Assembly (NCBI GenBank): GCA_963971285.1
Contig: OZ020255.1
Coordinates: 1,674,001-1,738,000, forward strand
Direction of reading: 5' to 3'
DNA: 64,000 bases
Source: Astropecten irregularis
Lineage: Eukaryota > Echinodermata > Asteroidea > Paxillosida > Astropectinidae
The position numbers and the translations under genes were made by a program. Shown in pieces: positions 29,065 to 38,990 of this stretch. Position 1 is the first letter of the stretch. Each line of letters starts with the position of its first letter. Under the pieces are notes generated by a model. It was not told the DNA's origin, did no database searches, and worked only from the letters and a program-made list of their open reading frames with translations.

Positions 29065-30053
29065 AAAAAATATATCGGTCATAAAATAATACAGACGACA
29101 TTTCAAGACATGTTTTGTTTAAATTCCCGGTGCAACAAGGTCACTCCTCTGTTTACTATCTTAGATAAATGAAATCGCTACTCTTACTGAGAGGATTGTG
29201 GACTTCAAAAGCTGTTGTGAGTACACAGTGTGAGAAATTGATCAAAGACTCTGATGCAGAGACTGCAAGACGAGCTCTTCACACCCAACTGCAATTCCTC
29301 CAGAAAATTGTGAAGTGTCAGGGCCCATCACGAGAACGTTATCAACTTACACGTGTACGTCAAAAAACAAGCCCTTCTCCGTGATATGAGGCAACACCTG
29401 GAAGAAGTTATCAATACAAACAAGGTTTCTGAGAAGTCTGCGGAGCCAAAAGAAGCAGTTGACGTACAAGCACCCCAAGTCAGCGCAGAAGATCCATTTG
29501 AAAGCTTCAGAAATCATGGGCACATTCAGTGCAATCAAGGAGATAGCCAAAAATGCTAGACTTCATAGCAGCCAGAATACTGGCCAGGAAGAACAAAGTT
29601 GTCCAGTGGCTCGATAAAATGTACAAGGGAAACAGGGATGGCATTGTAACAAAAAGTCCTTGCAAGACGCCACCTACATGTATGTCCTAGGTCCATGCAA
29701 AATAGACACGCCTCACCACACTTGACATGCAAAAATTACTGTATCATGCGATGGGGCATTGGTCACTTTTACTTTTACTCGGGGTATTTCGTTCCGTATT
29801 TTTGGTTGTCCTAATTAGTTGGGTTAATTTCAACGTGTGTGGCCTCCAGCCTCGTGTCTGCTCTGGTCTCCTCTGATTATAACTGTAAGTGTCTGTCGAT
29901 CTATAATTTGTATTATTTAATTTGAAGTGCTCCTTATTTTTCTTGTATAATTATAAATATTTATTATGTTGCATTAAAATAATCTGGGAGTCCCCAATCA
30001 AGAAAATACTTTCTCGACCTTATTAAGCATTCTTTCAGCACCAACACAAAGTT
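29065..30053 (+). other. degraded coding-like sequence, family uncertain
   Basis: Short frames at 29169-29560 contain ARRALHTQLQFLQKIVK and YVKKQALLRDMRQHLEEV. 'AL-TQL-F---VL' is a motif I associate with the tail of a multicopy transposon protein, but the match is weak. 29560-30050 has nothing clear. Confidence 0.3.
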
Positions 30054-30392
30054 TTGTCTTATGATCATCCTGAAAACATGATATCAGCTACAAAAGACTT
30101 ATGTAGCAAGAAGCTTGACATCGATACCACTCTTCAGAAGTTGCGGGAGCTTCTAACTGATACTACATTCACCAGCATGATGAGGGGTTGCCTTCAAGCA
30201 GTTGTTGCTGTGCTTGAAAGAAAATGTTTCAAGCAACTTGAACTTGATGCAAATGAAAATATGAAAGAGGAAGTATCTTCAGCAAGATCACACAACATTG
30301 ATCGTGAAGAAATTATGGGAATGTTCAGCTCACTGAAACAAAAGTGTCCTTTAGCAACAAACACTTTAGCTTGTTGTATGGTGATGTCATGA
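30054..30392 (+). pseudogene. C-terminal fragment of a multicopy transposon protein (HNID-EEIMGMFS)
   Basis: The open frame includes LDIDTTLQKLRELLTDTTFT and EVSSARSHNIDREEIMGMFS. The block 'SSAR-HN-D-EEIMGMFSS-KQ--P' is repeated in the fragment at 50330. I know this block from unnamed transposon-type proteins of marine invertebrates; biochemical role unknown. It is cut off after PLATNT. Confidence 0.5.
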
Positions 30393-30447
30393 AGTATGGC
30401 CCTTGTTAGGACTCCACAAGATGCATCAGAAGCTAAGAAGAAGTCAA

Positions 30448-31029
30448 TTAAGTCGTCAAGCAGCTTTCCACTGATGTAGAAGATGATGTGTAGCCTATTG
30501 CCTCGGTAGCAAGGAAGTCAATCTCGGTAGCGAGGAAGTCAGCCTCGGTAGCGAGGGAGTCAGCCTCGGTAGCGAGGGAGTCAGCCTCGGTAGCGAGGAA
30601 GTCAGCCTCGGTAGCGAGGGAGTCAGCCTCGGTAGCGAGGGAGTCAGCCTCGGTAGCGAGGGAGTCAGCCTCGGTAGCAAGGGAGTCAGCCTCGGTAGCA
30701 AGGAAGTCAGCAAGGACACCCCAGGGGATACTCTTGACATCTAAGAAAGCGACAAATCCTCGAGGATCCCCCTTTGAGTTTTTGTAGAGAAGCTTGTTCA
30801 TCTGGAGGATTATGTTAGCTGCAAGACAGTCCTTTCCAAAGACCTTGCCTTGTGTTTCCTCATGTTGTTTCAAAGTTGAGCGAACTGAGGCATTATAGAA
30901 TCCAGAGGGTGGAGGTGGAAATAAAGGTACAATTGCTGTACAGAGTATAATTATGACGCTGACATTTGTAACGATAGCCCAATATGTAATAAGCAAGCGG
31001 AGGCACGGAGAGCGTGAAATTGGCTGCAC
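30448..31029 (-). CDS. open frame with a seven-residue repeat and an N-terminal hydrophobic segment
   Basis: A 193-codon minus-strand frame. Residues about 12-40 are strongly hydrophobic (LLITYWAIVTNVSVIIILCT), then an ordinary segment including GKVFGKDCLAANIILQMNKL and GFVAFLDVKSIPWGVLADF, then nine to ten copies of the heptapeptide SLATEAD/FLATEAD. The repeat corresponds to a 21-bp minisatellite, so all minus frames are open across it. Whether the hydrophobic start is a membrane segment or unspliced intron is unclear. No family recognised. Confidence 0.4.
   Translation of the reverse strand: MQPISRSPCLRLLITYWAIVTNVSVIIILCTAIVPLFPPPPSGFYNASVRSTLKQHEETQGKVFGKDCLAANIILQMNKLLYKNSKGDPRGFVAFLDVKSIPWGVLADFLATEADSLATEADSLATEADSLATEADSLATEADFLATEADSLATEADSLATEADFLATEIDFLATEAIGYTSSSTSVESCLTT
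30501..30712. repeat. 21-bp minisatellite, about ten units
   Basis: Units of GTCAGCCTCGGTAGCGAGGGA with variants (GAAG for GGAG, AGCAAGG for AGCGAGG). 21 is a multiple of three, so the array is translatable in frame. It lies inside the open frame above. Confidence 0.95.
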
Positions 31030-31226
31030 AACAATTTACATGTATCCCATAGGATTACATACATGTAGTGTTGCCATGACACGTAGAATGCTTCGTAAAC
31101 AATCTCACATACACAATATAGCCCCGGGGCCTAAGTTAGTCATGATATGATCCTTGAAATCTTATCCTAAACAACTCACTATTAACCCACAACTACTTCA
31201 GTGAATTTATGGAAAGTGTATCTCAC

Positions 31227-31416
31227 CTGATTCCGCCTTCAAAGGGGTTTTACATGGCTCACAGCTCGGCAGAACGTAAAAGTTCACCGACGAAATAGAC
31301 GTTTCGTCCTCGATGAAGATCGAGTAAGTTCGAGAGAGACGTGCCATGCCGCGTTTAATCGATTCGTGCGTAAATTCGATACACACCGTCAAATAAAAGG
31401 AATAGACTCCAATCAT
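31227..31416 (-). CDS. candidate exon ending at a GTGAGA donor
   Basis: The minus-strand frame reads YSFYLTVCIEFTHESIKRGM, ARLSRTYSIFIEDETSIS and VNFYVLPSCEPCKTPLKAES, then meets AG/GTGAGA. The CpG content is higher than in neighbouring DNA and the codons look natural, so this may be a real exon of a gene or element continuing toward 30.4-31.0 kb. No family recognised. Confidence 0.35.
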
Positions 31417-31780
31417 GTACAGTAATGAATGGAATACGAATGTATCGATAACAAACTTGATGAATACAACATCTTACCGATACTTTGCCAGAGGCATAAT
31501 TATATGATTGGCTACTATCCATGCCTTCATGAATAATGCATAACAAGTCAAAGGTTAAATATAAACATAATAAATATATGTATGTGGCCCACGGACGTGA
31601 CCAAAAACCCGATTCCCTGCATTAAAAAAGACAGGGTTAACAACCAAATGTCCATGTGTTGTGTATCGCTTGTGATTGTTCTTGTTGTTGACTGACCATG
31701 AACATCAAATGAAATTTTTAACTGTGGCTGGTTTTATTGCCTTTGGGCAAGATATTTTTGTGCTAAGCAAATGTTTGTGC

Positions 31781-33041
31781 TTAATAGCAGCTCCATGAAA
31801 TTGGCCCCAGAACTGGTATGCTGGTGGTTGGCTTGTTGCTTACAATGCAATCAAATACATGCATTCTGGTTGTATTGGAGAATGTCTTGCCATTCACTTT
31901 TGCCTCTTCACACTTTTGCCTTCACAATTCTACCACCAGCCTCTAGAATTTCCATGGATTCTTGTAGGAGTAGATTATTCAGTTCAAGTTCTTTTATGTA
32001 CTCTTTTCTGTCCTCCAACTGCTGTTGCAATTTTCTGTACTTCAGAATTGGAACAGTTTTCTTGCGCTTTTTGCTACGCATTTTGAGCAGTCGCCTGTGG
32101 TTTTTCTTTAAGATGGAAAGTTCAGCCTTTGTTTCAGCGAGCTCTTGTGCTAATTTGATACCGCTTAGTTGGGATTTCAGTTTCTGGATTTGCCTGTTCT
32201 TTAATTCTATGCGTTCTTGCTTCCTCTTGAGTGCTTGGTTAATGACACGTGGAGGTGTTTTCAGATTTTTCCTAAGTTCCCGGATCTTCGTCTGATATTT
32301 ATGCACAAGATTGGCTTTTGAAGTAGAGACAAACTCTAATCGTTTCTTGAGTTGCCTGATTCTAGGAGTAAGAAGTTCTGTACTACTTCTTGTTGATAGA
32401 CCAGAGGTTGATGGAGTAGGCTTGGGAATGACAGCCGCTGGTGCTGCTGCATTTGAGTCAGGCGCATCATTACTGCAGGCTGCATTCTCTGCAGGTTTGT
32501 CAGAGACATTTCTCTCTTGAGTCTCTTCCCTCCCACCAGGTATCAAGGGCTTGGACTGTGAAAGAGGCAGACTCCCAGTGTGACTTTCAGTGTCATCAAC
32601 CATCTTTCTTTCCTTCACTGGGCTTGTGGTGGATGTTGGAGTTTCAAGGTCTCGATTGTCAGATGGTGGGGTGTCAGTTGAAGAAACATGACGATTGCCA
32701 CCTTGAAGGTTGAAGATTCTATCACAAATACTTGTGAATGCGTCCAGTTCATTAGGATTGGTCAGCTTTTTATACTTCGAAAGAGAATGCCTGACAGTTT
32801 GCACCATTGAGAGGACAACAGCAGAGGAATAACCTTCTAGATGCGACAGAGAAAAATGAGATTCCAGTTGCCTCACAGTTTGTGTCCCACTTCTGTCAAA
32901 TGTATTGAACAAATAGAGGACATGTCCATTTTTCAAATCCCCCAGCGACTCGGGCAAGACAGAATAGAGTGAGTTCAGATGGGTTCTACCAATACCAGGT
33001 GGTACATTGAAAACACGGTGCTTCTTTTTTGATTTCGGCAT
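31781..33041 (-). CDS. N-terminal coiled-coil half of a multicopy transposon protein, 377-codon open frame
   Basis: The minus-strand ATG at 33041 opens a 377-codon frame: MPKSKKKHRVFNVPPGIGRT, a globular start to about residue 110, a Ser/Thr/Pro-rich low-complexity linker (120-225), then a long Lys/Arg/Glu coiled coil (230-375) with LKRKQERIELKNRQIQKLKS. It stops at 31908, but another frame carries on with VNGKTFSNTTRMHVFDCIVS and NKPTTSIP to 31781, which is how I remember this family continuing. So there is a frameshift near 31905 and the rest of the protein is missing. Nucleic-acid handling is likely but unproven. Confidence 0.5.
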
Positions 33042-34976
33042 CCTCAGGAGTTGAGTTAGGTCTCAGATTAAGTAGATTTTGATGAAGTAGGCCTACAATA
33101 AAGAAAAGATAGGGGGCCTAAAGAAATAAAATTTAAGCTATCACTGAAGACCTGACTTTGCTAATGATAAAATGTCCCTCCACATTTGATAGAAACAAAA
33201 CAGTAACCATGAAAATATGGAGGTCCAAAAAAGAAATTAAGGTCCGATCACTATTTGAAAGTTTTAAAAGAATACAATGCATAAAACAAGGAATTGCCTC
33301 TAGCATCCCTAGTCAAAAATAAACTTGAAAATAACTTTTCAGTAGGGGCCTATTAGTTTATTACAAAGACTGATTGCTCCAAATTACTTATTTAATGGAG
33401 GCAACAAGTAAAAAAAAGTCAATGTTTATATATAATTATATGCAAATGAGTTGTTTATGCACGGTATGGGCTGGGTCAATTTCCGCCGCTGATCATGTGT
33501 TCAAAATCCACAAACATCCTCGCTCTGTGTCATTAAAATTATCATTTTAATGCAATATCTTTACAAAATAATATCTAATTTATAACTTTTGTCTTTTTTG
33601 TGTCGTGGCGATCAATATTGTTGCCTAAAAAATCAAACAAAAATTTGCGGTACGACAAGCTACGACATGACAATGTGGTTTTACATTCCTGTGTGTACAC
33701 GTTCACATGCACCAACACACTGCTGACCTGGCTTGACAAAATCATGCAACATTTGTTCAGCAATCAGGACACTGACATTAGGGACAACAAAATCACACTT
33801 CCCATTGTCAGATTTCACCAAAAAGGTAGTTGAAATGTCACTTTATCATATGTACCTTGTTATGAACATAATTATTTATGAATAGGAGAGGGTTGAATGT
33901 GACCAAACAATTTAATGTCCGCATTCGGAGTGGACATTTCTGGCCAAGGCATAGTGCATGGATTGTAACGTAGGACCTAATATAATATTAAATACAATGT
34001 ACTTACCACTGGCTAGCCAGAAGTCTGATACCAATCAAGCTAAAATGTGGAAGTTGAAGTTTTGGTTTCTTGTTTGCAAAAGTGCAAGATTCACGTGTTG
34101 AGTTGCAAAAAAAGAGGACAACCATTAACCACAGAGCAGCGAAGTGCAGCCACGCGTACTGACGTAGTCACTCAGTTTTATAGCTCCATGGATATAGGCC
34201 TACTGTGTACATCATAACATGTACGAAATTCCGTGTACATGCTCAGTTTCCATGCAGGTTTCCATGTAAGTTTATGCTTGTCTCCTCGTGGTCCTTACTC
34301 CATGGTGTCCTTGACCCTTGGCAGCCGAATTCACTAAAGTTAGTCTCTCCTTTCCGATCTGAATGCTACGCACACGACACTACGTTCACTTCTCACGAGA
34401 TTAAAACATTGGTACGCTGACTTCAGGGATCTAAAACTACAGCAGGGACAGAATACCAGGCCGTGCCAAGCCTGCTTGTCCAGCCAGTCAACGTGAAAAT
34501 ACAGATTTACAAATAAACACGAGACAAACTGGATCGCAAAACGAAAGTTCTTGGAATCAGTTGTGGACTTCCTTCTCCTCTGAGTCTGACATGTCTGAAC
34601 TTCGCGCAAGAATGTGTGCACGTGCTCCGCGCTCTATCTACACTAGACTGGTTCCCGTTCCAATATACATCTACACGACACTACAGTAGTTGATTTTTCT
34701 ACTGTAGACGTCTGGGTACCGTCTCATCCAGGTGCCAATAAACAGTTTTTGGAGAGCGCCCTCTTACGTCGCGACGCGTGTCAAGTTGTCCCTCATAGTA
34801 AGTTGCTCACAACAGTGATTCTACAAAAAAAAAAATTCTTTAAAAATACTCAGAACTCTCACAGGTGTTCAGTTTGCACATAGAAATTATGATGAACATG
34901 TCACCTTTCATTTTCTTTTCATTTTATGGTGGGTTGACCATTGAATTTTTGAGATCATAATACTCATCCTCGGCCC
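33042..34976. other. no gene recognised
   Basis: About 1.9 kb with short frames on both strands. 33042-33120 would be the 5' flank of the coiled-coil gene. Around 34150-34800 CpG is slightly raised (GTCGCGACGCG near 34770). No domain seen. Confidence 0.45.
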
Positions 34977-35068
34977 TAGTTGCGATGATCATAACCCTAT
35001 AATAATTATTATGTCTGATAATGGGTTAGGTCCCCATGTCAGACCAAGGGTTATGATCATCCCAACTA
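34977..35068. mobile_element. 92-bp palindromic MITE related to the 61.7-kb foldback element
   Basis: Begins TAGTTGCGATGATCATAACC and ends with the near-complement ATGATCATCCCAACTA. The flanks CCTCGGCCC (34968-34976) and CCTGAGCCC (35069-35077) agree at seven of nine positions, a decayed 9-bp target duplication. The termini match those of the large foldback element at 61699. Confidence 0.75.
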
Positions 35069-35465
35069 CCTGAGCCCTAAAACAAAGGATATGGTTCACT
35101 CCCATGAAAGAAGCCATTGAAAGAATAGCTCTGCAAAGCAGCTTACATGTAAATAGACCTACTTTCTCACCCGATTGCATCAACAAATTAATGGTCACAA
35201 AAAAAATGGGAGCCCACAGTCCAGACAGGAGGTCCAGTGCCCTATTTCTTCAATCCCTTAATTTCAGAACTCTCAGAATTCTCTCATTTATAATGATATT
35301 GAGCTTTATAACTTTTATTTATGACCTCACCGGCGGACGCATTTTGAGTCTATTTACGTGGGTAACCACAGATCAGTGTGAACATCGCGTCAAGCATGCA
35401 GGTGTCTCATTATTTCCTTGAAGGGGAATCTTAAAAAAAGCCAAAAATAAAGCAAAACATTAACC
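35069..35465. other. no gene seen; 3' flank of tRNA-Asn
   Basis: Immediately 3' of the tRNA (minus sense) are two T-runs (plus-strand AAAA near 35452 and AAAAAAA near 35433) that can terminate RNA polymerase III. Confidence 0.5.
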
Positions 35466-35472
35466 CGTCCCT

Positions 35473-35533
<61 letters not shown>

Positions 35534-35539
35534 AGAGAC
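35466..35539 (-). tRNA. tRNA-Asn (anticodon GTT)
   Basis: The 74-nt minus-strand sequence begins GTCTCTGTGGCGCAATCGGT and ends ACCCAGGGACG. It folds as a full cloverleaf: acceptor GTCTCTG/CAGGGAC (one G-T pair), D-arm with GCGCAATCGGTTAGCGC, anticodon arm TTCGGCTGTTAACCGAA with GTT, and T-arm GGTGGTTCAAGCCCACC. Internal pol III boxes are intact (B box GGTTCAAGCCC). CCA is not encoded, as expected for a eukaryotic nuclear gene. Confidence 0.96.
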
Positions 35540-35710
35540 CGCGTATACCTACATTGTACTTCATTTGTAACTTAATTTACATAATTATTATCTATTTCCC
35601 GACCAAAATCATTTAATATTCATAAATTGTACTTATTTAAATCATCAAAGAACCACAAGGAAACTGACTGAATTTTAAAGTCATTGAAAAGTGAACAAAG
35701 AAAAATCAAC

Positions 35711-35760
35711 TGGAGCGGGATTCGAACCGGCGGCCTCCTGAATACAGTATCCAGGCGCTT
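35711..35760 (-). pseudogene. tRNA 3'-half fragment
   Basis: The minus strand reads an anticodon-stem-like GCGCCTGGAT...TTCAGGAGG, then a perfect T-arm (GCCGGTTCGAATCCCGC) and part of an acceptor (TCCA). The D-arm and 5' acceptor strand are missing; instead AT-rich DNA precedes it. This could be a truncated tRNA gene or a tRNA-derived SINE head. Confidence 0.55.
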
Positions 35761-35875
35761 GTACTTATTTTGTCTGATAATTACATTTTGTTTGCTAGTA
35801 TAGACAGGGATCGTCGCGCTTCCCAGCAATATTGGTGCAAGGAAGGAATAAATATATTTAATTAAAGGTTATATC

Positions 35876-36216
35876 ATACTTTGGTTTTTATCAAAGAAAT
35901 ACAGATTCATGGGCAAAAAATATCAAGGCAGATACAATAACAGTCATCTGTGAACATCCCATATGGTGCCCACTTTTTGAGAAAACAGTGAAAAACAGCC
36001 ACAGTATTTCTTAAGTGTTTTCGCTTTTATTTTTTATCTTTAAAAGATCAACAATAATTTTGGTCAATGGTTTTACTATTTTCTGGATAAATACAGTATT
36101 TCAGGCGGAAAACATGTAATGGTATGTTTCTACCAGCACCATCTTTACAAACTGTAAGTTAAAGGTAAATCTGTGACGATTTCTGTTTCGATGGGCTACC
36201 GAAGTATGATACTACT
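35876..36216. mobile_element. decayed copy of the TTAA-flanked AGGTAGTATCATACTTTGG element
   Basis: Starts AGGTTATATCATACTTTGG after TTAA (35872-35875) and is similar throughout to 38234-38609. The right end CCGAAGTATGATACTACT has lost its last bases and its TTAA. Confidence 0.75.
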
Positions 36217-36714
36217 AAGTCACAGAAAAAGGGTATAATTGTGTGACACAATGATGACATGACACAAGTGTTGCAATTTACAAAAAAGAATTAAATCAAA
36301 GGCAGAGTGTTTATACTTCCTCCCTGGTTTATACACGATGCCCTGGCTGATCCATTCTTCATTATTTGTTCTAATTGATGTGGCTCAGTCTGTAACAGCT
36401 CTCACATGCATTATGCTGAAAATATAGGTTGTGGTTTTTCATTGAAGCTGAAGCTCTGTTTTGCTTTTCAAACAAGAGAATCTACTTCAGAACCGCAGCC
36501 AAAAGCCTCTATTATGATACCCGTTATTTTAAGAATGGATTCATGAAATTTAGCCGGAGCCTGAGACGGAGCATGAGTCTCCGTTTCGTGAATACCCTAT
36601 GAATCGTAAAGATTGATCTTAGTGTTCTGTCTTTCATCATTTACCGATTCCACTCAATCTTAGTGTGACAACACAAAACCTCATTCGTTTAAGAATACCA
36701 TTGGCTGTCATTGG
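36217..36714. other. no gene seen; small imperfect palindrome
   Basis: At about 36538-36597 GGATTCATGAAA and TTTCGTGAATACC flank GAGACGGAG/CTCCGT words, another possible short palindromic MITE, but the termini are imperfect. Confidence 0.3.
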
Positions 36715-36897
36715 GGCTGCGTTCGAGCGAGCTACTCGTGTTAACACGAGTATACTCCTGAGCGCTCGAACGGCCGGAGTACGACACTCGGGTCAGTGAG
36801 AGTATACTCTCCAGATATGGGGAGTATACTTCTGCACCGGAGAGTATTGCGCGCGCATCACACTCGTGTTACCGGGAGTTACCGCTCGAACGCAGCC
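36715..36897. mobile_element. 183-bp MITE with 15-bp inverted termini
   Basis: GGCTGCGTTCGAGCG (36715-36729) and CGCTCGAACGCAGCC (36883-36897) are exact complements. The interior carries repeated AGTATACT and ACTCGTGTTA words and is much richer in CpG than its surroundings. TGG flanks both sides, a possible 3-bp duplication. Confidence 0.82.
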
Positions 36898-38229
36898 TGG
36901 AAGTCACTGCATTCTGTTAAATCTTGTGTTTGATTTATTTATTCCATATGTAAATTACTTAGATTAATTTAAAGATTTATTTATTCAAGTTTGAATGGTT
37001 TTAAATTTAATGAAATTATTAACGTCAGGCCCACCTAACTCCAATAAATTATGGCGTCGTTGAAACAATTTTTTCAACCAATTGTGTTTGCCGCCCTCTG
37101 TTGAAACGTCGGCGATTAATGTTCACAATTAATTTTTCGGACCAATTGTGTCTGCCGCCCTCTAGTGAAAAATGGGCGATAAGTACTCACAAAAATAATG
37201 AACATCTTCAAACGGTCATGGTATCAAAAGGTTTTAATAATTAGGTCTTTAAGGTCACTGCAAATATTCTGCCAATTCTGGGGACAACAACAACAAGTTA
37301 ACAAAACAAAAAGCACAACGAAGATGGTTATAGTAATTCCTTCAAATGAAATACACCATTTTCTTTTAGTACAATCATGATGTAAAGGTTTCTTTATTTC
37401 TTGTAAAACTGAAAACACTTGTGGTATAAAGGTCCCCCAAAGACCAACAATATCCGTTGCTGGTACTTTGTATTAACCACTCAGAGGTGGGGGTATCATC
37501 AGGAACCACCTGACTCATTGTTGCCTTCTTTCAAGTGCTTCAACTTACACAAACTAGACCATTACCCTATTGCATGACATCACCAGTGGTGCAGACTCTT
37601 TATGCATCAAGGACTCCACAATCAGGTGACAATTTACAGAGAGACATGGATGTAGAGTGCCTTAAGAATGAAAGAAATTGATACGAGAATGGAAAAAACC
37701 CAAATATTACATGAGAGAGGCAATTGGCATAAAAGAGGTCAGCTGCCAAAAACATTCACTAAGGAGTGATGTCATGGATCTTTGACTCTCTGTGACCAAG
37801 ACATTGTGGGAGGATTTCTAGCAATCTTTCAAGATCAACAGGAATCTTCTGTTTGAAATTCACAAAGAAAAATAGAAAGAAAAGAGAAAAAATCTACAGG
37901 GACCAGGGGTGAAGTTGTCATGAAAGCTCAGCATTTGACAATACCATGGAGTATTTGTAAGATATGCAGATCATATCATTCTAAAAACAATAAAAATCTT
38001 GTCAATTGGCACCATGTTTAATATTTTCTTGGCAACTGTAAGTAAAATCATGCAATGTCACTTCAACTTTACATTTAGTGCTGGAACAATAAGTTTCCCC
38101 AATGTTTTTCATACAGATTTGACAAAGGTTTGTGGTCGTTTATAAACATACATGTATGACTTGTATGAACAATTCACAAAACTTCTGCTTTCAAATACAT
38201 TAAAGTGTCTAAAAAGTAATAGCTAGTCC
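36898..38229. other. no gene seen; 64-bp spaced duplication
   Basis: ACCAATTGTGT-TGCCGCCCTC followed by GGGCGAT/CGGCGAT occurs twice (about 37077 and 37141). The remainder to 38229 is AT-rich with short frames only. Confidence 0.45.
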
Positions 38230-38233
38230 TTAA

Positions 38234-38609
38234 AGGTAGTATCATACTTTGGTTTTTATCAAAGAAATGCAGATTCATGGGCACAAATACCCGAGACAGA
38301 TACAGTAACAGTCATCTTTGAAAATGTCAGTCCCATACGTAACGGTGCCCACTCTTTGAGAAAACAGTAAAAAAAACAGCCACAATATTTCTCAACTCTT
38401 TTCTCTTTTATTTTTTATCTTATAAAAGATCAAAAAGATTTTCAGTCGTTGTTTTACAAATTTCTGGATAAATACACCATTTCTGGCAGAAACATTTTAA
38501 AGGTATGTTTCTACCACCACCAGCTGACCACCATCTTTATACCCTGTAAGTTATGTGTAAGTCTGTGAACATTTCTGTTTTGGTTTCTTACCAAAGTATG
38601 ATACTACCT
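38234..38609. mobile_element. 376-bp MITE flanked by TTAA
   Basis: AGGTAGTATCATACTTTGGT at the left is exactly inverted at the right (ACCAAAGTATGATACTACCT), and TTAA lies outside both ends (38230-38233, 38610-38613). TTAA specificity is the hallmark of piggyBac and Kolobok elements. No transposase frame. A second copy is at 35876. Confidence 0.88.
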
Positions 38610-38842
38610 TTAATGTGTAACATCTAACAACTGTACATGTATTTCATAACAGTTTGCCATTCATTTGCTGTTGGGATGCTCATAGAATTCAATAAAAATC
38701 AATGAAAAATTAAATATAGAAAATAACTTCAACATGAGTTTCACAGATTTCTTCATTTTGCTCTAAAATGTGAGCACCTCCTGCAGTTTAGTAAATGAAT
38801 GAACGTTACATATTATGAGTGACAGGACTTGAAATGTTACCA

Positions 38843-38990
38843 GGGGCCGATTTCATAAAACTTACGACGCGTCGCATAGTTAAGACGTATCCTTTCTCTA
38901 TGGACTCACCGCATAGATGCGAGGCGTCGCAGCTAGTACGCGTCGCAAATCGAGTTGCGACGCGTCGCAGAGCTTTATGAAATCGGCCCC
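38843..38990. mobile_element. 148-bp MITE with 17-bp inverted termini GGGGCCGATTTCATAAA
   Basis: Perfect inverted ends at 38843-38859 and 38974-38990; the interior is rich in GCGACGCGTCGC palindromes. No clear target duplication. Confidence 0.85.
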
